From SIG672 sp045580325 (GTDB lineage Bacteria > Bacillota > Clostridia > Oscillospirales > CAG-272): 64,000 nt of DNA. The stretch spans positions 4,208 through 68,207 of the forward strand of contig JAZNNR010000028.1 in assembly GCA_045580325.1 (NCBI GenBank), given 5' to 3'. The notes beneath the pieces were generated by a model. That model saw only the letters and a program-made list of their open reading frames with translations, made no database searches and had not been told where the DNA came from. Positions 1 through 9,131 of this stretch are shown piece after piece. Both the position numbers and the translations under genes were made by a program. Numbering within the stretch: position 1 is the stretch's first letter; the number at the start of each line of letters is the position of its first letter.

Positions 1-858
1 ACTGAGCTCGCCGCCGTACATTCTTACGTGAGCTATCTTACCCATTGTTTTATCGTGCTCGATCTTAAAAACGGTTGCCGAAAGAGTATCTGTCAGCTTT
101 TTATCCGACGTTGGCAAAAAGGCGATTATTGCGTCGAGAAGCTCGGAAACTCCTATACTTTTTTGAGCACAGCCACAGAAAACAGGAATGATGTTTTGAT
201 TTTCTACAGCCGCTTTCAGAGCTGTTTCAAGTGTATTTTCATCGACGTTTTCACCAGAAAGATAGGCTTCTGCAATAGCGTCATCGTAATCGGCAAGCAC
301 TTCAAGCGTGTTTTCGTAAATCTCGCCTGAGCTTGATACCTCAAAGTTCTTTAGACCCTCATTTTTGATGTCGCACATACGAAGAATACTCTTGTTGTCA
401 AAGGGAAGCAGAGTTTTTATCTCCTCACATAGCTCATAAAAACGGCTTCCCGCGCGGTCAACCTTATTTACAAAGATTATGGTCGGAATTTTAAGATTAC
501 GAAGCGCGCGCCAAAGGCTCTCGGTATACGACTGAATGCCCTCTACCGCCGAAACTATCAGCACAGCGCCGTCAAGTATCGCAAGGGAGCGCTCTACCTC
601 GCTTGCAAAATCTATATGACCGGGTGTATCTATTAAATTTATCTGACTACCCTTCCAGAAAAACGTAGTTTGTGCCGAGCGTACCGATATTCCTCTTTCA
701 CGCTCAACATTAAGCCAGTCGGTATGAGTATCACCGCTGTCAACGCTACCCGCCCTGCGCAAAGCGCCCGAGGTGTAGAGCATTTGCTCGGTGAGTGTGG
801 TTTTTCCCGCATCAACGTGGGCAAGTATGCCTATATTATATATTTTATCCGGAGTCAT
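1..858 (-). CDS. TetM/TetO-like ribosomal-protection GTPase (3' end outside window)
   Basis: Translational GTPase of the TetM branch of the EF-G superfamily; about 286 N-terminal codons are visible. G1 AHVDAGKT is at residues 13-20, a RERGIS switch segment near 53-58, G3 DTPGH at 77-81 and G4 NKVD at 131-134. The opening NIGILAHVDAGKTTLTE is typical of tetracycline ribosomal-protection proteins rather than of housekeeping EF-G. Family members bind the ribosome and displace tetracycline using GTP. The start is the ATG at 858, preceded by a GGGAGA Shine-Dalgarno and a consensus promoter. It diverges from known TetM in many positions, so whether it gives resistance or is a chromosomal relative cannot be decided here. 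No tetM-type leader peptide is evident. Confidence 0.85.
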   Translation of the reverse strand, partial: MTPDKIYNIGILAHVDAGKTTLTEQMLYTSGALRRAGSVDSGDTHTDWLNVERERGISVRSAQTTFFWKGSQINLIDTPGHIDFASEVERSLAILDGAVLIVSAVEGIQSYTESLWRALRNLKIPTIIFVNKVDRAGSRFYELCEEIKTLLPFDNKSILRMCDIKNEGLKNFEVSSSGEIYENTLEVLADYDDAIAEAYLSGENVDENTLETALKAAVENQNIIPVFCGCAQKSIGVSELLDAIIAFLPTSDKKLTDTLSATVFKIEHDKTMGKIAHVRMYGGELS

Positions 859-891
859 ATCTATCTCCCTATGATTTACTTTAACAGAGAT

Positions 892-920
892 ATTATAAAC
901 GATTTTACAAAAATAGTCAA
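892..920 (-). promoter_or_regulatory. Promoter of the TetM-like gene
   Basis: On the reverse strand -35 TTGACT (915-920) and -10 TATAAT (892-897) are separated by 17 bp, about 35 bp upstream of the ATG. It looks like a vegetative sigma-A promoter with a short leader. Confidence 0.75.
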
Positions 921-1053
921 TATTTTATGAAATCTATATTCTCAAAAGATAATGACATATTGCATTTTTCAACATATTATGTAGAGTAAGAACTATTACA
1001 AAAACATCAAATATAAGAAGTTTAAATCACTTTGAAAGGTAGGAATACGCCTT

Positions 1054-1932
1054 GTGAACAAAAAAATTGCAGTAATAGGAGGAGATGTTCGTCAGCTGTA
1101 TTTAGCGAGAGAGCTTTCAAAGAAAGGCTATGCTGTTACGGTATTTGGAATAGATATACCGAGGCTTGACGAAAAGGATAATTTAATCTATTCAAAAAAT
1201 TTAAGCGAAGCGACAGAAAATGCTATTATGGCTGTACTGCCGCTCCCATTTTCAAGAGATAAAATAACACTTAACGCGCCGTCATCAACAGAAACTATTC
1301 TGCTTGGCGATATATACAGCTACTGCGCTGATATTCCTTATATCGCGGCAGGACTTCCCGATACAGAAAGCAAAAATAAGCTTTCGGGCAAATCATTTCT
1401 TATAGATTATGCCACACGCGAGGATTTCACTTTGAAAAATGCTCTTGCGACTGTCGAAGGCGCTATTGCGATTGCTATCCGCGAAATGCCTACCACCCTT
1501 CACGGCTCTGTATGTGCCGTTACAGGCTACGGAAGAATTGGAAAGATACTTGTAAGAACGCTTCTCTCCCTCGGCGCGAGCGTAAAGGTATTCGCGCGTA
1601 AGAATACAGACCGAATATCAGCGCAAATAGACGGAGCAAAGGCTTTTGACATTAAAGACATTTCTGAAAATATCTACGACACCGATATTCTTATAAACAC
1701 CGTTCCTTCGGTAATAATTGAAGAAAAGGTTTTGAAGAATTTTCCGAAAAGCAGTATAATAATCGAGCTTGCTTCTCCTCCCGGCGGAGTTGATAAGCAC
1801 GATGCAGTTATAAGCGGAATAAGACTAATAAACGCACAGTCATTACCAGGAAAATATTCTCCCAAATCGGCGGCAAAAGCGATATATGACAGTATATTTT
1901 CCGCGCTACGTGAGGAAGGGGTGGAAATATGA
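1054..1932 (+). CDS. dpaA: Dipicolinate synthase subunit A
   Basis: Subunit A (SpoVFA, 292 aa) of the enzyme that makes dipicolinic acid from a lysine-pathway intermediate in the mother cell, for loading into the forespore. The N-terminus IAVIGGDVRQLYLARELS is characteristic. A Rossmann NAD(P) motif GYGRIGKILVRTL lies near residue 155. The GTG start has an AAAGGTAGG Shine-Dalgarno. The stop overlaps the dpaB start by 4 bp (ATGA), giving translational coupling. In Bacillus this pair is mother-cell sigma-K controlled; I could not confidently place a sporulation promoter in the 195-bp divergent region. Length matches the family. Confidence 0.95.
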   Translation: MNKKIAVIGGDVRQLYLARELSKKGYAVTVFGIDIPRLDEKDNLIYSKNLSEATENAIMAVLPLPFSRDKITLNAPSSTETILLGDIYSYCADIPYIAAGLPDTESKNKLSGKSFLIDYATREDFTLKNALATVEGAIAIAIREMPTTLHGSVCAVTGYGRIGKILVRTLLSLGASVKVFARKNTDRISAQIDGAKAFDIKDISENIYDTDILINTVPSVIIEEKVLKNFPKSSIIIELASPPGGVDKHDAVISGIRLINAQSLPGKYSPKSAAKAIYDSIFSALREEGVEI

Positions 1933-2486
1933 TAGGTTGGGGATTTTGCGGCTCATTCTGCACGATGAAGAAAAGTATTTCAGTTATGAAGACAATCGCT
2001 CAAAAAAACGAGATACTTCCCATATTCAGCTATTCTCTTCAAAACACGGCAACGCGCTTCGGTACACCCGAGTATTTCCGAATGGAAGTTGAAGATATTA
2101 CGGGAAAAGCGATAATATCTACAATAGAGGACGCCGAACCGATAGGTCCGAAAAATATGCTGACCGCTATGATAATAGCACCCTGTACGGGAAATACTCT
2201 TGCAAAGCTCGCAAACGGAATAACCGACACTCCCGTAACGATGGCGGCAAAAGCGCATCTGCGCAACGGAAAGCCTCTGATAATCGCTCTTGCAACGAAC
2301 GACGCTATGTCGGCAAATTTCAAAAATATTGCAGTCATGCTCGAAAAGAAAAACGTATATTTCGTACCGCTCGTTCAGGACGATCCTGCAGGCAAGCCGA
2401 GTTCTCTTGTTGCAGATTTTGAAAAAATCGAGGAAACTGTCGAGTACGCCTCTCGCGGAATACAGATACGTCCGCTTTTTTTATAA
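1929..2486 (+). CDS. dpaB: Dipicolinate synthase subunit B (flavoprotein)
   Basis: Subunit B (SpoVFB, 185 aa), a member of the flavoprotein (PpcDC-like) fold that partners DpaA. Visible family segments are the N-terminal GWGFCGSFCTMKKS, TPVTMAAKAHLRN and the FVPLVQDDP stretch near residue 142. The start overlaps the dpaA stop by 4 bp, so the two are co-translated. A hairpin terminator follows at 2496-2539. Together they mark the organism as an endospore former that uses the DpaAB route rather than the Etf-based dipicolinate synthesis reported in some clostridia. Confidence 0.95.
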   Translation: MIGWGFCGSFCTMKKSISVMKTIAQKNEILPIFSYSLQNTATRFGTPEYFRMEVEDITGKAIISTIEDAEPIGPKNMLTAMIIAPCTGNTLAKLANGITDTPVTMAAKAHLRNGKPLIIALATNDAMSANFKNIAVMLEKKNVYFVPLVQDDPAGKPSSLVADFEKIEETVEYASRGIQIRPLFL

Positions 2487-2495
2487 AAATATAAT

Positions 2496-2539
2496 ACGGT
2501 AACCGTTTTGAAAATAAAATCAGTCCGGTTGCCGTTTTT
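2496..2539 (+). terminator. Terminator after dpaAB
   Basis: Ten-base-pair stem ACGGTAACCG (2496-2505) with CGGTTGCCGT (2526-2535), one G-T wobble, a 20-nt loop, and a T run directly after the stem. Confidence 0.65.
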
Positions 2540-2629
2540 ACATATTAAAACAAAAATTACAAGATTTTTATAGGATATAAAAGCGTTTTTCAGAGAAAAA
2601 TTTTAATGAAGTAAAAAAGGAGAAGTCAA

Positions 2630-3424
2630 ATGAAAAGAAAATCAAATAAATTTATATCCTGTATTTCGATACTACTTGCCCTGCTCTCTTTTTTCGGCTC
2701 TTCACAGGTTTACGCCGGCAGCACCAAGGCTTATAATTGGTACTGCAAGAAAAACGACAAGCACGAGATCCCTATGCTTGACTCGGAGTTTTCATTTATA
2801 AATAAATACGGCGGATATTACGCCGATCTTAACGTAGGAAACAATGATAAGGTGATATATCTCACCTTTGATGCGGGATATGAAAACGGAAATATTGAAA
2901 AGATCCTCGATACGCTTAAAGAGCATAACGCTCACGGCTCGTTTTTTATCCTTGAAAATCTTATAGTGAGAAATCCCGAGCTTGTTTTGCGTATGAAGGA
3001 CGAAGGACATCTCGTATGCAATCACACGGCAAAGCACCCTGATATGACCAAAATATGCGACAAAGACCTCTTTTACGCACAGCTTTTAAGGCTTGAAAGG
3101 GCATATTTTGAGCTTACGGGCGAAGAAATGGCTAAAATATACCGTCCGCCTGAAGGAAGATTTTCCGAAGAAAACCTTAAATTCGCTCACGAGCTTGGAT
3201 ACAGAACTATATTCTGGTCTTTTGCCTATGCAGATTGGGATAACAACAAGCAAATGTCAGCAGACTGTGCGCTGAAAAAATTACTTGACCACACACACAA
3301 CGGAGAGATCCTTCTCCTTCACCCAACCTCAAAAACTAATGCGGAAATTCTTGACAGCTTTCTCACTGAGCTTGAAAAAGATGGCTACCGATTCGGGCAT
3401 TTAAGTGAATTATGGGCAAAATAA
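2630..3424 (+). CDS. pdaA: PdaA-type polysaccharide deacetylase (spore cortex)
   Basis: NodB-fold deacetylase, 264 aa, with a signal peptide or membrane anchor at residues 8-29. In Bacillus PdaA removes the acetyl group from N-acetylmuramic acid as a step to the muramic delta-lactam of spore cortex. The PdaA signature is YGGYYAD followed by IYLTFDAGYENGN near residue 82, where DAGYE replaces the TFDDG of ordinary deacetylases. HTAKHPD gives the metal histidines and RPPEGRF the arginine motif. Shine-Dalgarno AAGGAG precedes the ATG. The downstream deacetylase overlaps its end by 13 bp. Neighbouring dpaAB supports a sporulation role. Confidence 0.9.
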   Translation: MKRKSNKFISCISILLALLSFFGSSQVYAGSTKAYNWYCKKNDKHEIPMLDSEFSFINKYGGYYADLNVGNNDKVIYLTFDAGYENGNIEKILDTLKEHNAHGSFFILENLIVRNPELVLRMKDEGHLVCNHTAKHPDMTKICDKDLFYAQLLRLERAYFELTGEEMAKIYRPPEGRFSEENLKFAHELGYRTIFWSFAYADWDNNKQMSADCALKKLLDHTHNGEILLLHPTSKTNAEILDSFLTELEKDGYRFGHLSELWAK

Positions 3425-4101
3425 AGCTTTTTCTCAAGGGTCTGCTCACTTTTTTCGTATCCTGCGCTCTGATTACAGCATCAAGTGCCGACGCACTCAC
3501 CCTAAATGCAGAAAGCAGAGTGTCTGGCAAAGGAAAAATGATCGCGCTCACGTTTGATGACGGACCTCATAAAAAATATACCGAGGAGATACTTGATATT
3601 CTCGACGAGTATTCAATAAAAGCCACCTTCTTTGTCGTCGGAGTATGTGCAGAAAAATATCCCGAAATAATCGCGCGTGAGATCGCCTCGGGACACGAGA
3701 TAGGAAATCACACCTATTCTCATCTTCATCTAAAAAATGCAAATATTTCAGAGATAGCGGGAGAAATTGACAAGACCGAGCAGCTACTGATACAAAATAA
3801 CGGTTATTCTACGACTCTGTTTCGGCCGCCCGAGGGCGTTTGCAACGATAAAGTCCGCAGCGTCGCCAAAGATATGAATTACTCGCTTGTACTATGGACT
3901 GTTGACACAAAGGACTGGGTGCCGAGCTCGTGCGAAAGTATTGTAAACAGCGTACTTGACAGTGTGGACGGCGGAGAGATAATACTGATGCACGACTACG
4001 TTGTGGGTAAAAGCAACACTCCCGACGCACTTAGAATAATAATCCCAAAGCTTCTTGAAGAGGGGTACACGTTTGTAACTGTTTCTGAGCTTTTGAAATG
4101 A
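3412..4101 (+). CDS. Secreted polysaccharide deacetylase
   Basis: Second NodB-family deacetylase (229 aa), translated from within the end of pdaA. It has an N-terminal signal segment (residues 5-27), the classic metal motif IALTFDDGPH (near 43-52), HTYSHLHL for the two metal histidines, RPPEGVCN and a C-terminal LMHDY. It is a canonical TFDDG enzyme that removes acetyl groups from N-acetylglucosamine-type glycans such as peptidoglycan. Unlike its upstream partner it lacks the PdaA signature, so the operon pairs a delta-lactam enzyme with a conventional deacetylase. Whether it is sporulation-specific is inferred only from its position. Confidence 0.88.
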   Translation: MGKIKLFLKGLLTFFVSCALITASSADALTLNAESRVSGKGKMIALTFDDGPHKKYTEEILDILDEYSIKATFFVVGVCAEKYPEIIAREIASGHEIGNHTYSHLHLKNANISEIAGEIDKTEQLLIQNNGYSTTLFRPPEGVCNDKVRSVAKDMNYSLVLWTVDTKDWVPSSCESIVNSVLDSVDGGEIILMHDYVVGKSNTPDALRIIIPKLLEEGYTFVTVSELLK

Positions 4102-4135
4102 AAATGGCTTCCCGAAAGAAGCCATTTTACTTATT
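4101..4135. terminator. Bidirectional terminator between deacetylase and ygiQ
   Basis: Perfect 11-bp stem AAAATGGCTTC (4101-4111) with GAAGCCATTTT (4118-4128), 6-nt loop, T-rich flanks on both strands, between convergent genes. Confidence 0.8.
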
Positions 4136-6125
4136 TTTTCTTTGCTTTATGTACGTTTTTATTACGTGTTACCGCTTTTTTATTCTCGCCGCGCGGCTGT
4201 ATTGTTTTACCCGATGATCTTCCTGCGCTTGTCCCCTTTCGTCCGTCAGAGTGCGAATTCTTACGTTCGCTCGGCTTTTTGAAGCTATTACCGTTCTGAA
4301 ACTGTTTCGGACGGACAAGACAGCCCTGCGTATTGCCTATAAGATCCTCTCTGCCGCATTTACGGAGTGCTTCGCGGACAAGATCAGAGTTTTCGGGGCG
4401 ATTAAACTGAAGAAGCGCTCGCTGAAGAGTCTTTCCGTGATAGTCGGACTCGCAGAAGACCTCTTTCATAGTAAGCGGATCGTATCCCGTATAGAACATT
4501 ACGGTAGACGCCGTTCCCGGTGTGGGATAATAGTCCTGTACCTGCTCGGGAGAGCAGCCTGTCTTTTTAAGATATTCGGCAAGCTCAACCGCGTCCGAAA
4601 GTCTGCTTCCGGGGTGGCTCGACATAAGATAAGGCACGAGATACTGCTCTTTTCCTACCTCTTTGGTGATCTCAAAAAATCTCTTTCTGAACTTTTCATA
4701 CACGCTTATTTCGGGCTTGCCCATACATTTGAGCACGTGATCGCTGCAGTGCTCGGGAGCGACCTTAAGCTGTCCGCTGACGTGATCCTTAACAAGCTTT
4801 TTGAAAAATCTTTCGTCATTATCGTAAATAAGATAATCGAAACGAATTCCCGATCTTATGAAGACCTTTTTTATTTTAGGGAGCGATTCAACCTGTCTTA
4901 AAAGCTCGATATATTCGCTATGATCGACCTTGAGATTTTTACAGGGAGTCGGTGTAAGACACTTTCTTCCTGCGCACACGCCTTCTGTAAGCTGTTTATC
5001 GCACGCAGGGTATCTGAAGTTTGCAGTAGGACCGCCTATGTCGTGAATATATCCCTTAAATCCGGGCATTTCTGTAATGATCTTCGCTTCACCGACTACG
5101 CTTTCTATACTGCGCGAGCGCACGCTTCTTCCCTGATGAAATGCAAGCGCGCAGAAATTACAAGCGCCAAAGCACCCTCTGTTATGGGTTATCGAAAACT
5201 CGACCTCCTGTATTCCGGGCACACCGCCGTCCTTCAGATACATAGGGTGTACCTTGCGTGTGTAAGGCAGAGCGTAAACTTTGTCGAGCTCTTCCCTTTC
5301 AAGCGGCGGCATCGGAGGATTCTGCACGAGCATTTTATCGCCGTACATTTCGGTAACAGCTCTTCCGCGCACGCTGTCCTGCTCTCTGTACTGTATTCCG
5401 AAAGCCTTGGCATAGGCTTTTTTATCGTTTTTAACCTCGTCAAATGACGGAGAGCTTACCGATTCAAAATGAATAATATCGTCAGCCTTTGTGAGATATA
5501 CAGTTCCGCGCACGTCGTGTATCTTCTTGACAGGCACGCCCTTATCGAGAAGCTTTGCAATACGGATAAGAATATTCTCGCCCATTCCGTAAGTAAGAAT
5601 ATCGGCGCGCGAATCGACAAGAACAGAGCGTCTTATACGGTTTTCCCAATAATCGTAGTGCGAAAAACGCCTCAGCGACGCTTCAAGACCGCCGAGTATT
5701 ATCGGCACATCGCCGTAAGCCTCGCGTATTCTGTTTGAATAAACGATAGTAGCTCTATCGGGGCGCAGTCCCGCTTTGCCGCCCGGAGAATAATAATCGT
5801 ACGAGCGTTTCTTTTTCGATGCAGTATAATGCGCTACCATCGAGTCAATATTTCCCGCACTTACGAGAAATCCGAGCCTTGGTCTGCCAAAGCGCTTGAA
5901 GTCCTCACAGCTTTTATAATCGGGCTGTGAGAGTATCGCAACTCTGAAGCCTTCCGCTTCAAGAACTCTTGATATTATCGCAGTTCCGAATGACGGATGG
6001 TCAACGTAGGCATCTCCCGTAACGTAAACAAAGTCGGGTGCAGACCAGCCTAGCGCATCACATTCTTCTTTTGTTACCGGAAGAAAAGTTTCTCCGATAC
6101 GCGGTGTTTTTTCGGTGTTTTTCAT
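4131..6125 (-). CDS. ygiQ: YgiQ family radical SAM protein
   Basis: Large radical SAM protein (664 aa) of the YgiQ/UPF0313 family. The Fe-S cysteines are in CFGACNFC (residues about 318-325), following a B12-binding-like N-terminal region; family segments include VTGDAYVDHPSFG and GGLEASLRRFSHYDYW. The C-terminal 60 residues are a lysine/arginine-rich low-complexity tail, common in this family. The reaction is not established. It lies downstream of infB in the same direction, but a terminator-like hairpin at 6152-6197 separates them, so it probably has its own transcript. ATG start chosen because the conserved N-terminus begins there. Confidence 0.9.
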   Translation of the reverse strand: MKNTEKTPRIGETFLPVTKEECDALGWSAPDFVYVTGDAYVDHPSFGTAIISRVLEAEGFRVAILSQPDYKSCEDFKRFGRPRLGFLVSAGNIDSMVAHYTASKKKRSYDYYSPGGKAGLRPDRATIVYSNRIREAYGDVPIILGGLEASLRRFSHYDYWENRIRRSVLVDSRADILTYGMGENILIRIAKLLDKGVPVKKIHDVRGTVYLTKADDIIHFESVSSPSFDEVKNDKKAYAKAFGIQYREQDSVRGRAVTEMYGDKMLVQNPPMPPLEREELDKVYALPYTRKVHPMYLKDGGVPGIQEVEFSITHNRGCFGACNFCALAFHQGRSVRSRSIESVVGEAKIITEMPGFKGYIHDIGGPTANFRYPACDKQLTEGVCAGRKCLTPTPCKNLKVDHSEYIELLRQVESLPKIKKVFIRSGIRFDYLIYDNDERFFKKLVKDHVSGQLKVAPEHCSDHVLKCMGKPEISVYEKFRKRFFEITKEVGKEQYLVPYLMSSHPGSRLSDAVELAEYLKKTGCSPEQVQDYYPTPGTASTVMFYTGYDPLTMKEVFCESDYHGKTLQRALLQFNRPENSDLVREALRKCGREDLIGNTQGCLVRPKQFQNGNSFKKPSERKNSHSDGRKGTSAGRSSGKTIQPRGENKKAVTRNKNVHKAKKK

Positions 6126-6147
6126 TTATATAAATCCTTTTTCTTAA

Positions 6148-6197
6148 CTCAAAACCGCTGTAACAGAGATCTGTTTTAATCCCCGATACAGCGGTTT
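6148..6197 (-). terminator. Terminator of the rimP-nusA-infB operon
   Basis: Eleven-bp stem AAACCGCTGTA (6152-6162) with TACAGCGGTTT (6187-6197) and an inner hairpin in the loop; on the reverse strand it is followed by TTTTG. It starts 6 bp after the infB stop. Confidence 0.7.
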
Positions 6198-6202
6198 CAA
6201 AA

Positions 6203-8758
6203 TTACTGTTTTACTTCAACTATTTCAAACGCTTCAAGAATATCGCCAATCTTGATGTCGTTGAATTTTTCAAGTCCTATACCGCATTCATATCCCTGTG
6301 CGACTTCCTTGACGTCGTCCTTGAAACGACGGAGCGAGGAGATCTTGTCTTCGAATATAACGATACCGTCGCGAACTACTCTTATTTGAGCATTTCTTGT
6401 TACCTTACCGTCCTGAACGTAAGAACCTGCGATAGTTCCTGCGCCGGGAACATGGATAGTCTGACGAACCTCAATATGTCCGAGAAGCTCTTCCTTAAAT
6501 TTAGGAGCGAGCATACCTTTCATAGCGGCTTCGATCTCGTTAAGGCAATCGTAAATGATTCGGTAGGTACGGATATCGACCTTTTGTCTTTCCGCACTGT
6601 CTATCGCACCCTTATCAGGACGAACGTTAAATCCTACGATAATAGCGTTGGATGCGGCTGCGAACATAACGTCGCTCTCGGTAATTCCGCCGACTGCGCT
6701 ATGAATAACGTTGACCTTGACTTCTTCGTTTGTGAGCTTGAGAAGCGATGCCTTTACAGCCTCGGCAGATCCGCCGACGTCGGCTTTAACAACGATATTA
6801 AGCTCTTTTGCACCCTCGGAGATCTGTGCAAAGAGATCGTCAAGGCTGACCTTGGATGCTGCTTTGAACTGTTCCTCTTTACTCTTTGCCTTTCTCTGTT
6901 CGGCAAGCTCACGAGCCATACGCTCATCCTTAACTGCGTTGAACTCATCGCCCGAGCTCGGAACCTCGTCAAGACCGATGATCTCAACAGAGTCCGAAGG
7001 ACCTGCGATCTTAACGTTTCTGCCTCTGTCGTCCGTCATAGCACGTACACGTCCTACCGACGTTCCTGCAATAACCGTATCACCGAGTCTGAGTGTACCG
7101 TTCTGAACGAGAACTGTCGCAACAGGCCCTCTGCCCTTATCAAGACGGGCTTCGATAATAGTACCCTTAGCGGCACGGTTGGGGTTAGCGCGGAGATTCT
7201 TCATTTCTGCAATAAGAAGAACAGATTCAAGAAGATCATCGATACCCATTCCTGTAAGTGCCGAAACAGGTACGCAGATAGTATCTCCGCCCCATTCTTC
7301 GGGAATGATCTCATACTGTGTAAGCGTCTGCTTTACCATATCGGGATTTGCGGTAGGTTTATCCATCTTATTTATCGCAACGATAATTTCAACGCCTGCC
7401 GCTTTTGCGTGGTTGATAGCTTCTATTGTCTGAGGCATAATTCCGTCGTCTGCCGCAACTACGAGGATAGCAATATCGGTAACCATCGCCCCTCTTGCTC
7501 TCATAGACGTAAATGCTTCGTGTCCGGGAGTATCAAGGAAGGTAATATCCTTGCCGTTTATATGAGTCTTATACGCACCGATATGCTGTGTAATACCGCC
7601 TGCCTCGCCTGCGGTAACGTGTGCGTTTCTGATTCTGTCAAGAATTGAAGTCTTACCGTGGTCAACGTGTCCCATTACAACTACGACGGGAGCACGCTCA
7701 ACGAGGCTTTCCTCTGTATCCTCGCTTTCATCGAAGAGCTTTTCTTCGATAGTAACGACAATTTCCTTTGTTACTATCGCGCCGAGCTCAGTACCCACGT
7801 ATTCTGCGGTATCATAGTCAACTGTCTGGTTAACGGTTGCCATAATTCCGAGTCCGAAGAGCTTCTTTATAACCTCAGCAGCTGTTACCTTAAGTCTTGA
7901 TGCGAGCTCGCCTACCGTTATTTCATCGGGAACTGTGATAGATACCTGCTGCTTAACGGGTGGCTGCTTTTCCTGCTTTTTATTATTCTTCTGCGACTGA
8001 ACGCTTCTTACTCGTCCGTCGTTGTTCTGAACCTGATTATTCTGTTTCTTGCCAAACTTTTGACGCTGTGAAGAGGACTGCGAGGATTTATCATAGCTTT
8101 CATAACGCTCAAGACGTGTATCATACTTAGAAAGGTCAATGTTATTTGCACGTGTATCTACGACCTTAGTTCCCGCGCGACGTCCGGAGAAATCGTCAGA
8201 GCGGATAACGGTTACAGCCTCGTTTTTATCTGTCTTAGCAGTGTTCGGCTGAGGACGAAGCACCTGAGCATTATTTTTAACCCTATCCTTTTCCTTATCC
8301 TTTTTAACGTTTTTAGGAGTATTTTGACCTTGGTTCAAGGGATTTGCAAATCTATCCTTCTTCTCTGTCTTTTCAGGAGCAGGCTTCGGCTTTGCTGCCT
8401 CTGCAGTTTCGGGCGCTTTTTTAGCGTTCGAAGCTGGCGTAGCATCAGCCTTTTTATCGGTATTCGGCTGAACTGCGTCCTTCTTTTCCGACACATTTTC
8501 CTGCGCTGTTTCCTTTACAGGTGCAGCCGCTGATTTCGGCAATTTAATCTTAATTTTGCCGTTAAGATAGTCGTTAATATTAGAAATCTGAGTTTTATTT
8601 GAAAAATGGTTTATTACAAAAGCAAATTCGTCCTCCGACAAAGGCGAAGAATGTGTTTTGCCCGCAATACCGTTCTCGGTTAATACCTCAATTATTTCCT
8701 TGTTTTTTAATCCAAGATCCTTTGCAAGAATGCTGATTTTACAAGTTCCCTGTGCCAT
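6203..8758 (-). CDS. infB: Translation initiation factor IF-2
   Basis: IF-2 (851 aa), the GTPase that places initiator fMet-tRNA on the 30S subunit. Order: IF2N domain at residues 5-55, a long charged low-complexity linker (about 65-265), a second IF2N-like segment (VPDEITVGELASRLKV), then the GTPase with GHVDHGKTS, DTPGHEAFTS and NKMDKP, and C-terminal domains II-IV. Its ATG shares one base with the ylxQ stop (TAATG), so it is coupled to the upstream genes. In many Firmicutes rbfA and nrnA follow infB; here neither does. Confidence 0.98.
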   Translation of the reverse strand: MAQGTCKISILAKDLGLKNKEIIEVLTENGIAGKTHSSPLSEDEFAFVINHFSNKTQISNINDYLNGKIKIKLPKSAAAPVKETAQENVSEKKDAVQPNTDKKADATPASNAKKAPETAEAAKPKPAPEKTEKKDRFANPLNQGQNTPKNVKKDKEKDRVKNNAQVLRPQPNTAKTDKNEAVTVIRSDDFSGRRAGTKVVDTRANNIDLSKYDTRLERYESYDKSSQSSSQRQKFGKKQNNQVQNNDGRVRSVQSQKNNKKQEKQPPVKQQVSITVPDEITVGELASRLKVTAAEVIKKLFGLGIMATVNQTVDYDTAEYVGTELGAIVTKEIVVTIEEKLFDESEDTEESLVERAPVVVVMGHVDHGKTSILDRIRNAHVTAGEAGGITQHIGAYKTHINGKDITFLDTPGHEAFTSMRARGAMVTDIAILVVAADDGIMPQTIEAINHAKAAGVEIIVAINKMDKPTANPDMVKQTLTQYEIIPEEWGGDTICVPVSALTGMGIDDLLESVLLIAEMKNLRANPNRAAKGTIIEARLDKGRGPVATVLVQNGTLRLGDTVIAGTSVGRVRAMTDDRGRNVKIAGPSDSVEIIGLDEVPSSGDEFNAVKDERMARELAEQRKAKSKEEQFKAASKVSLDDLFAQISEGAKELNIVVKADVGGSAEAVKASLLKLTNEEVKVNVIHSAVGGITESDVMFAAASNAIIVGFNVRPDKGAIDSAERQKVDIRTYRIIYDCLNEIEAAMKGMLAPKFKEELLGHIEVRQTIHVPGAGTIAGSYVQDGKVTRNAQIRVVRDGIVIFEDKISSLRRFKDDVKEVAQGYECGIGLEKFNDIKIGDILEAFEIVEVKQ

Positions 8759-9117
8759 TATGCTCTACCTCCCGCGGATTCTCCGTTTTCCGCATTGATA
8801 AACATTGTTTTATCTATTTTGTTAATTATTGCTTTTGCCATACCCTCGTCGGTTATAGCAACACATACCACATCTGAATCTTTACCGATGATTTTACCGA
8901 GTTCTTCGGCTGTAATGTCGGTTAAGGCAAGAGGTGTTTTATAAAACACGCAAGAGTCGTGTATGCGTTTATATGAATTTTCAGATGCGTCCGACGCAAG
9001 CAGTACGAGATAGGGCTTCTTTTTGCCTCTTACAGCGTCCCGTACAAGCGTTGTACCAAACACAATATATCCTGCCTTTCGTGCAAGACCAAGTATCCTT
9101 GAAATGTAATTATCCAT
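8758..9117 (-). CDS. ylxQ: YlxQ, L7Ae/L30e-family RNA-binding protein
   Basis: Small L7Ae-fold protein (119 aa), the usual occupant of the slot between ylxR and infB in Firmicutes. The start ISRILGLARKAGYIVFGTTLVRDAV and the SDASENSYKRI stretch are typical. Family members bind kink-turn-like RNA; the cellular target of YlxQ is not well established. The gene sits 14 bp after ylxR and overlaps infB by one base, inside one operon. Confidence 0.9.
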   Translation of the reverse strand: MDNYISRILGLARKAGYIVFGTTLVRDAVRGKKKPYLVLLASDASENSYKRIHDSCVFYKTPLALTDITAEELGKIIGKDSDVVCVAITDEGMAKAIINKIDKTMFINAENGESAGGRA

Positions 9118-9131
9118 TAAATACCCGTTAA

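Noticed and set aside
859..1053. Sporulation (sigma-K or sigma-E) promoter for dpaAB
   Set aside because: Several CATA-like hexamers are present, but none has a convincing partner at the right spacing in this AT-rich region.
4251..5447. Plus-strand open frames of 216 and 175 codons
   Set aside because: Antisense to the ygiQ gene; no recognisable domain or start signal.
6386..7648. 420-codon open frame on the plus strand
   Set aside because: It lies wholly antisense to infB, has a Cys/Ser-rich composition typical of a shadow frame, and no ribosome-binding site.
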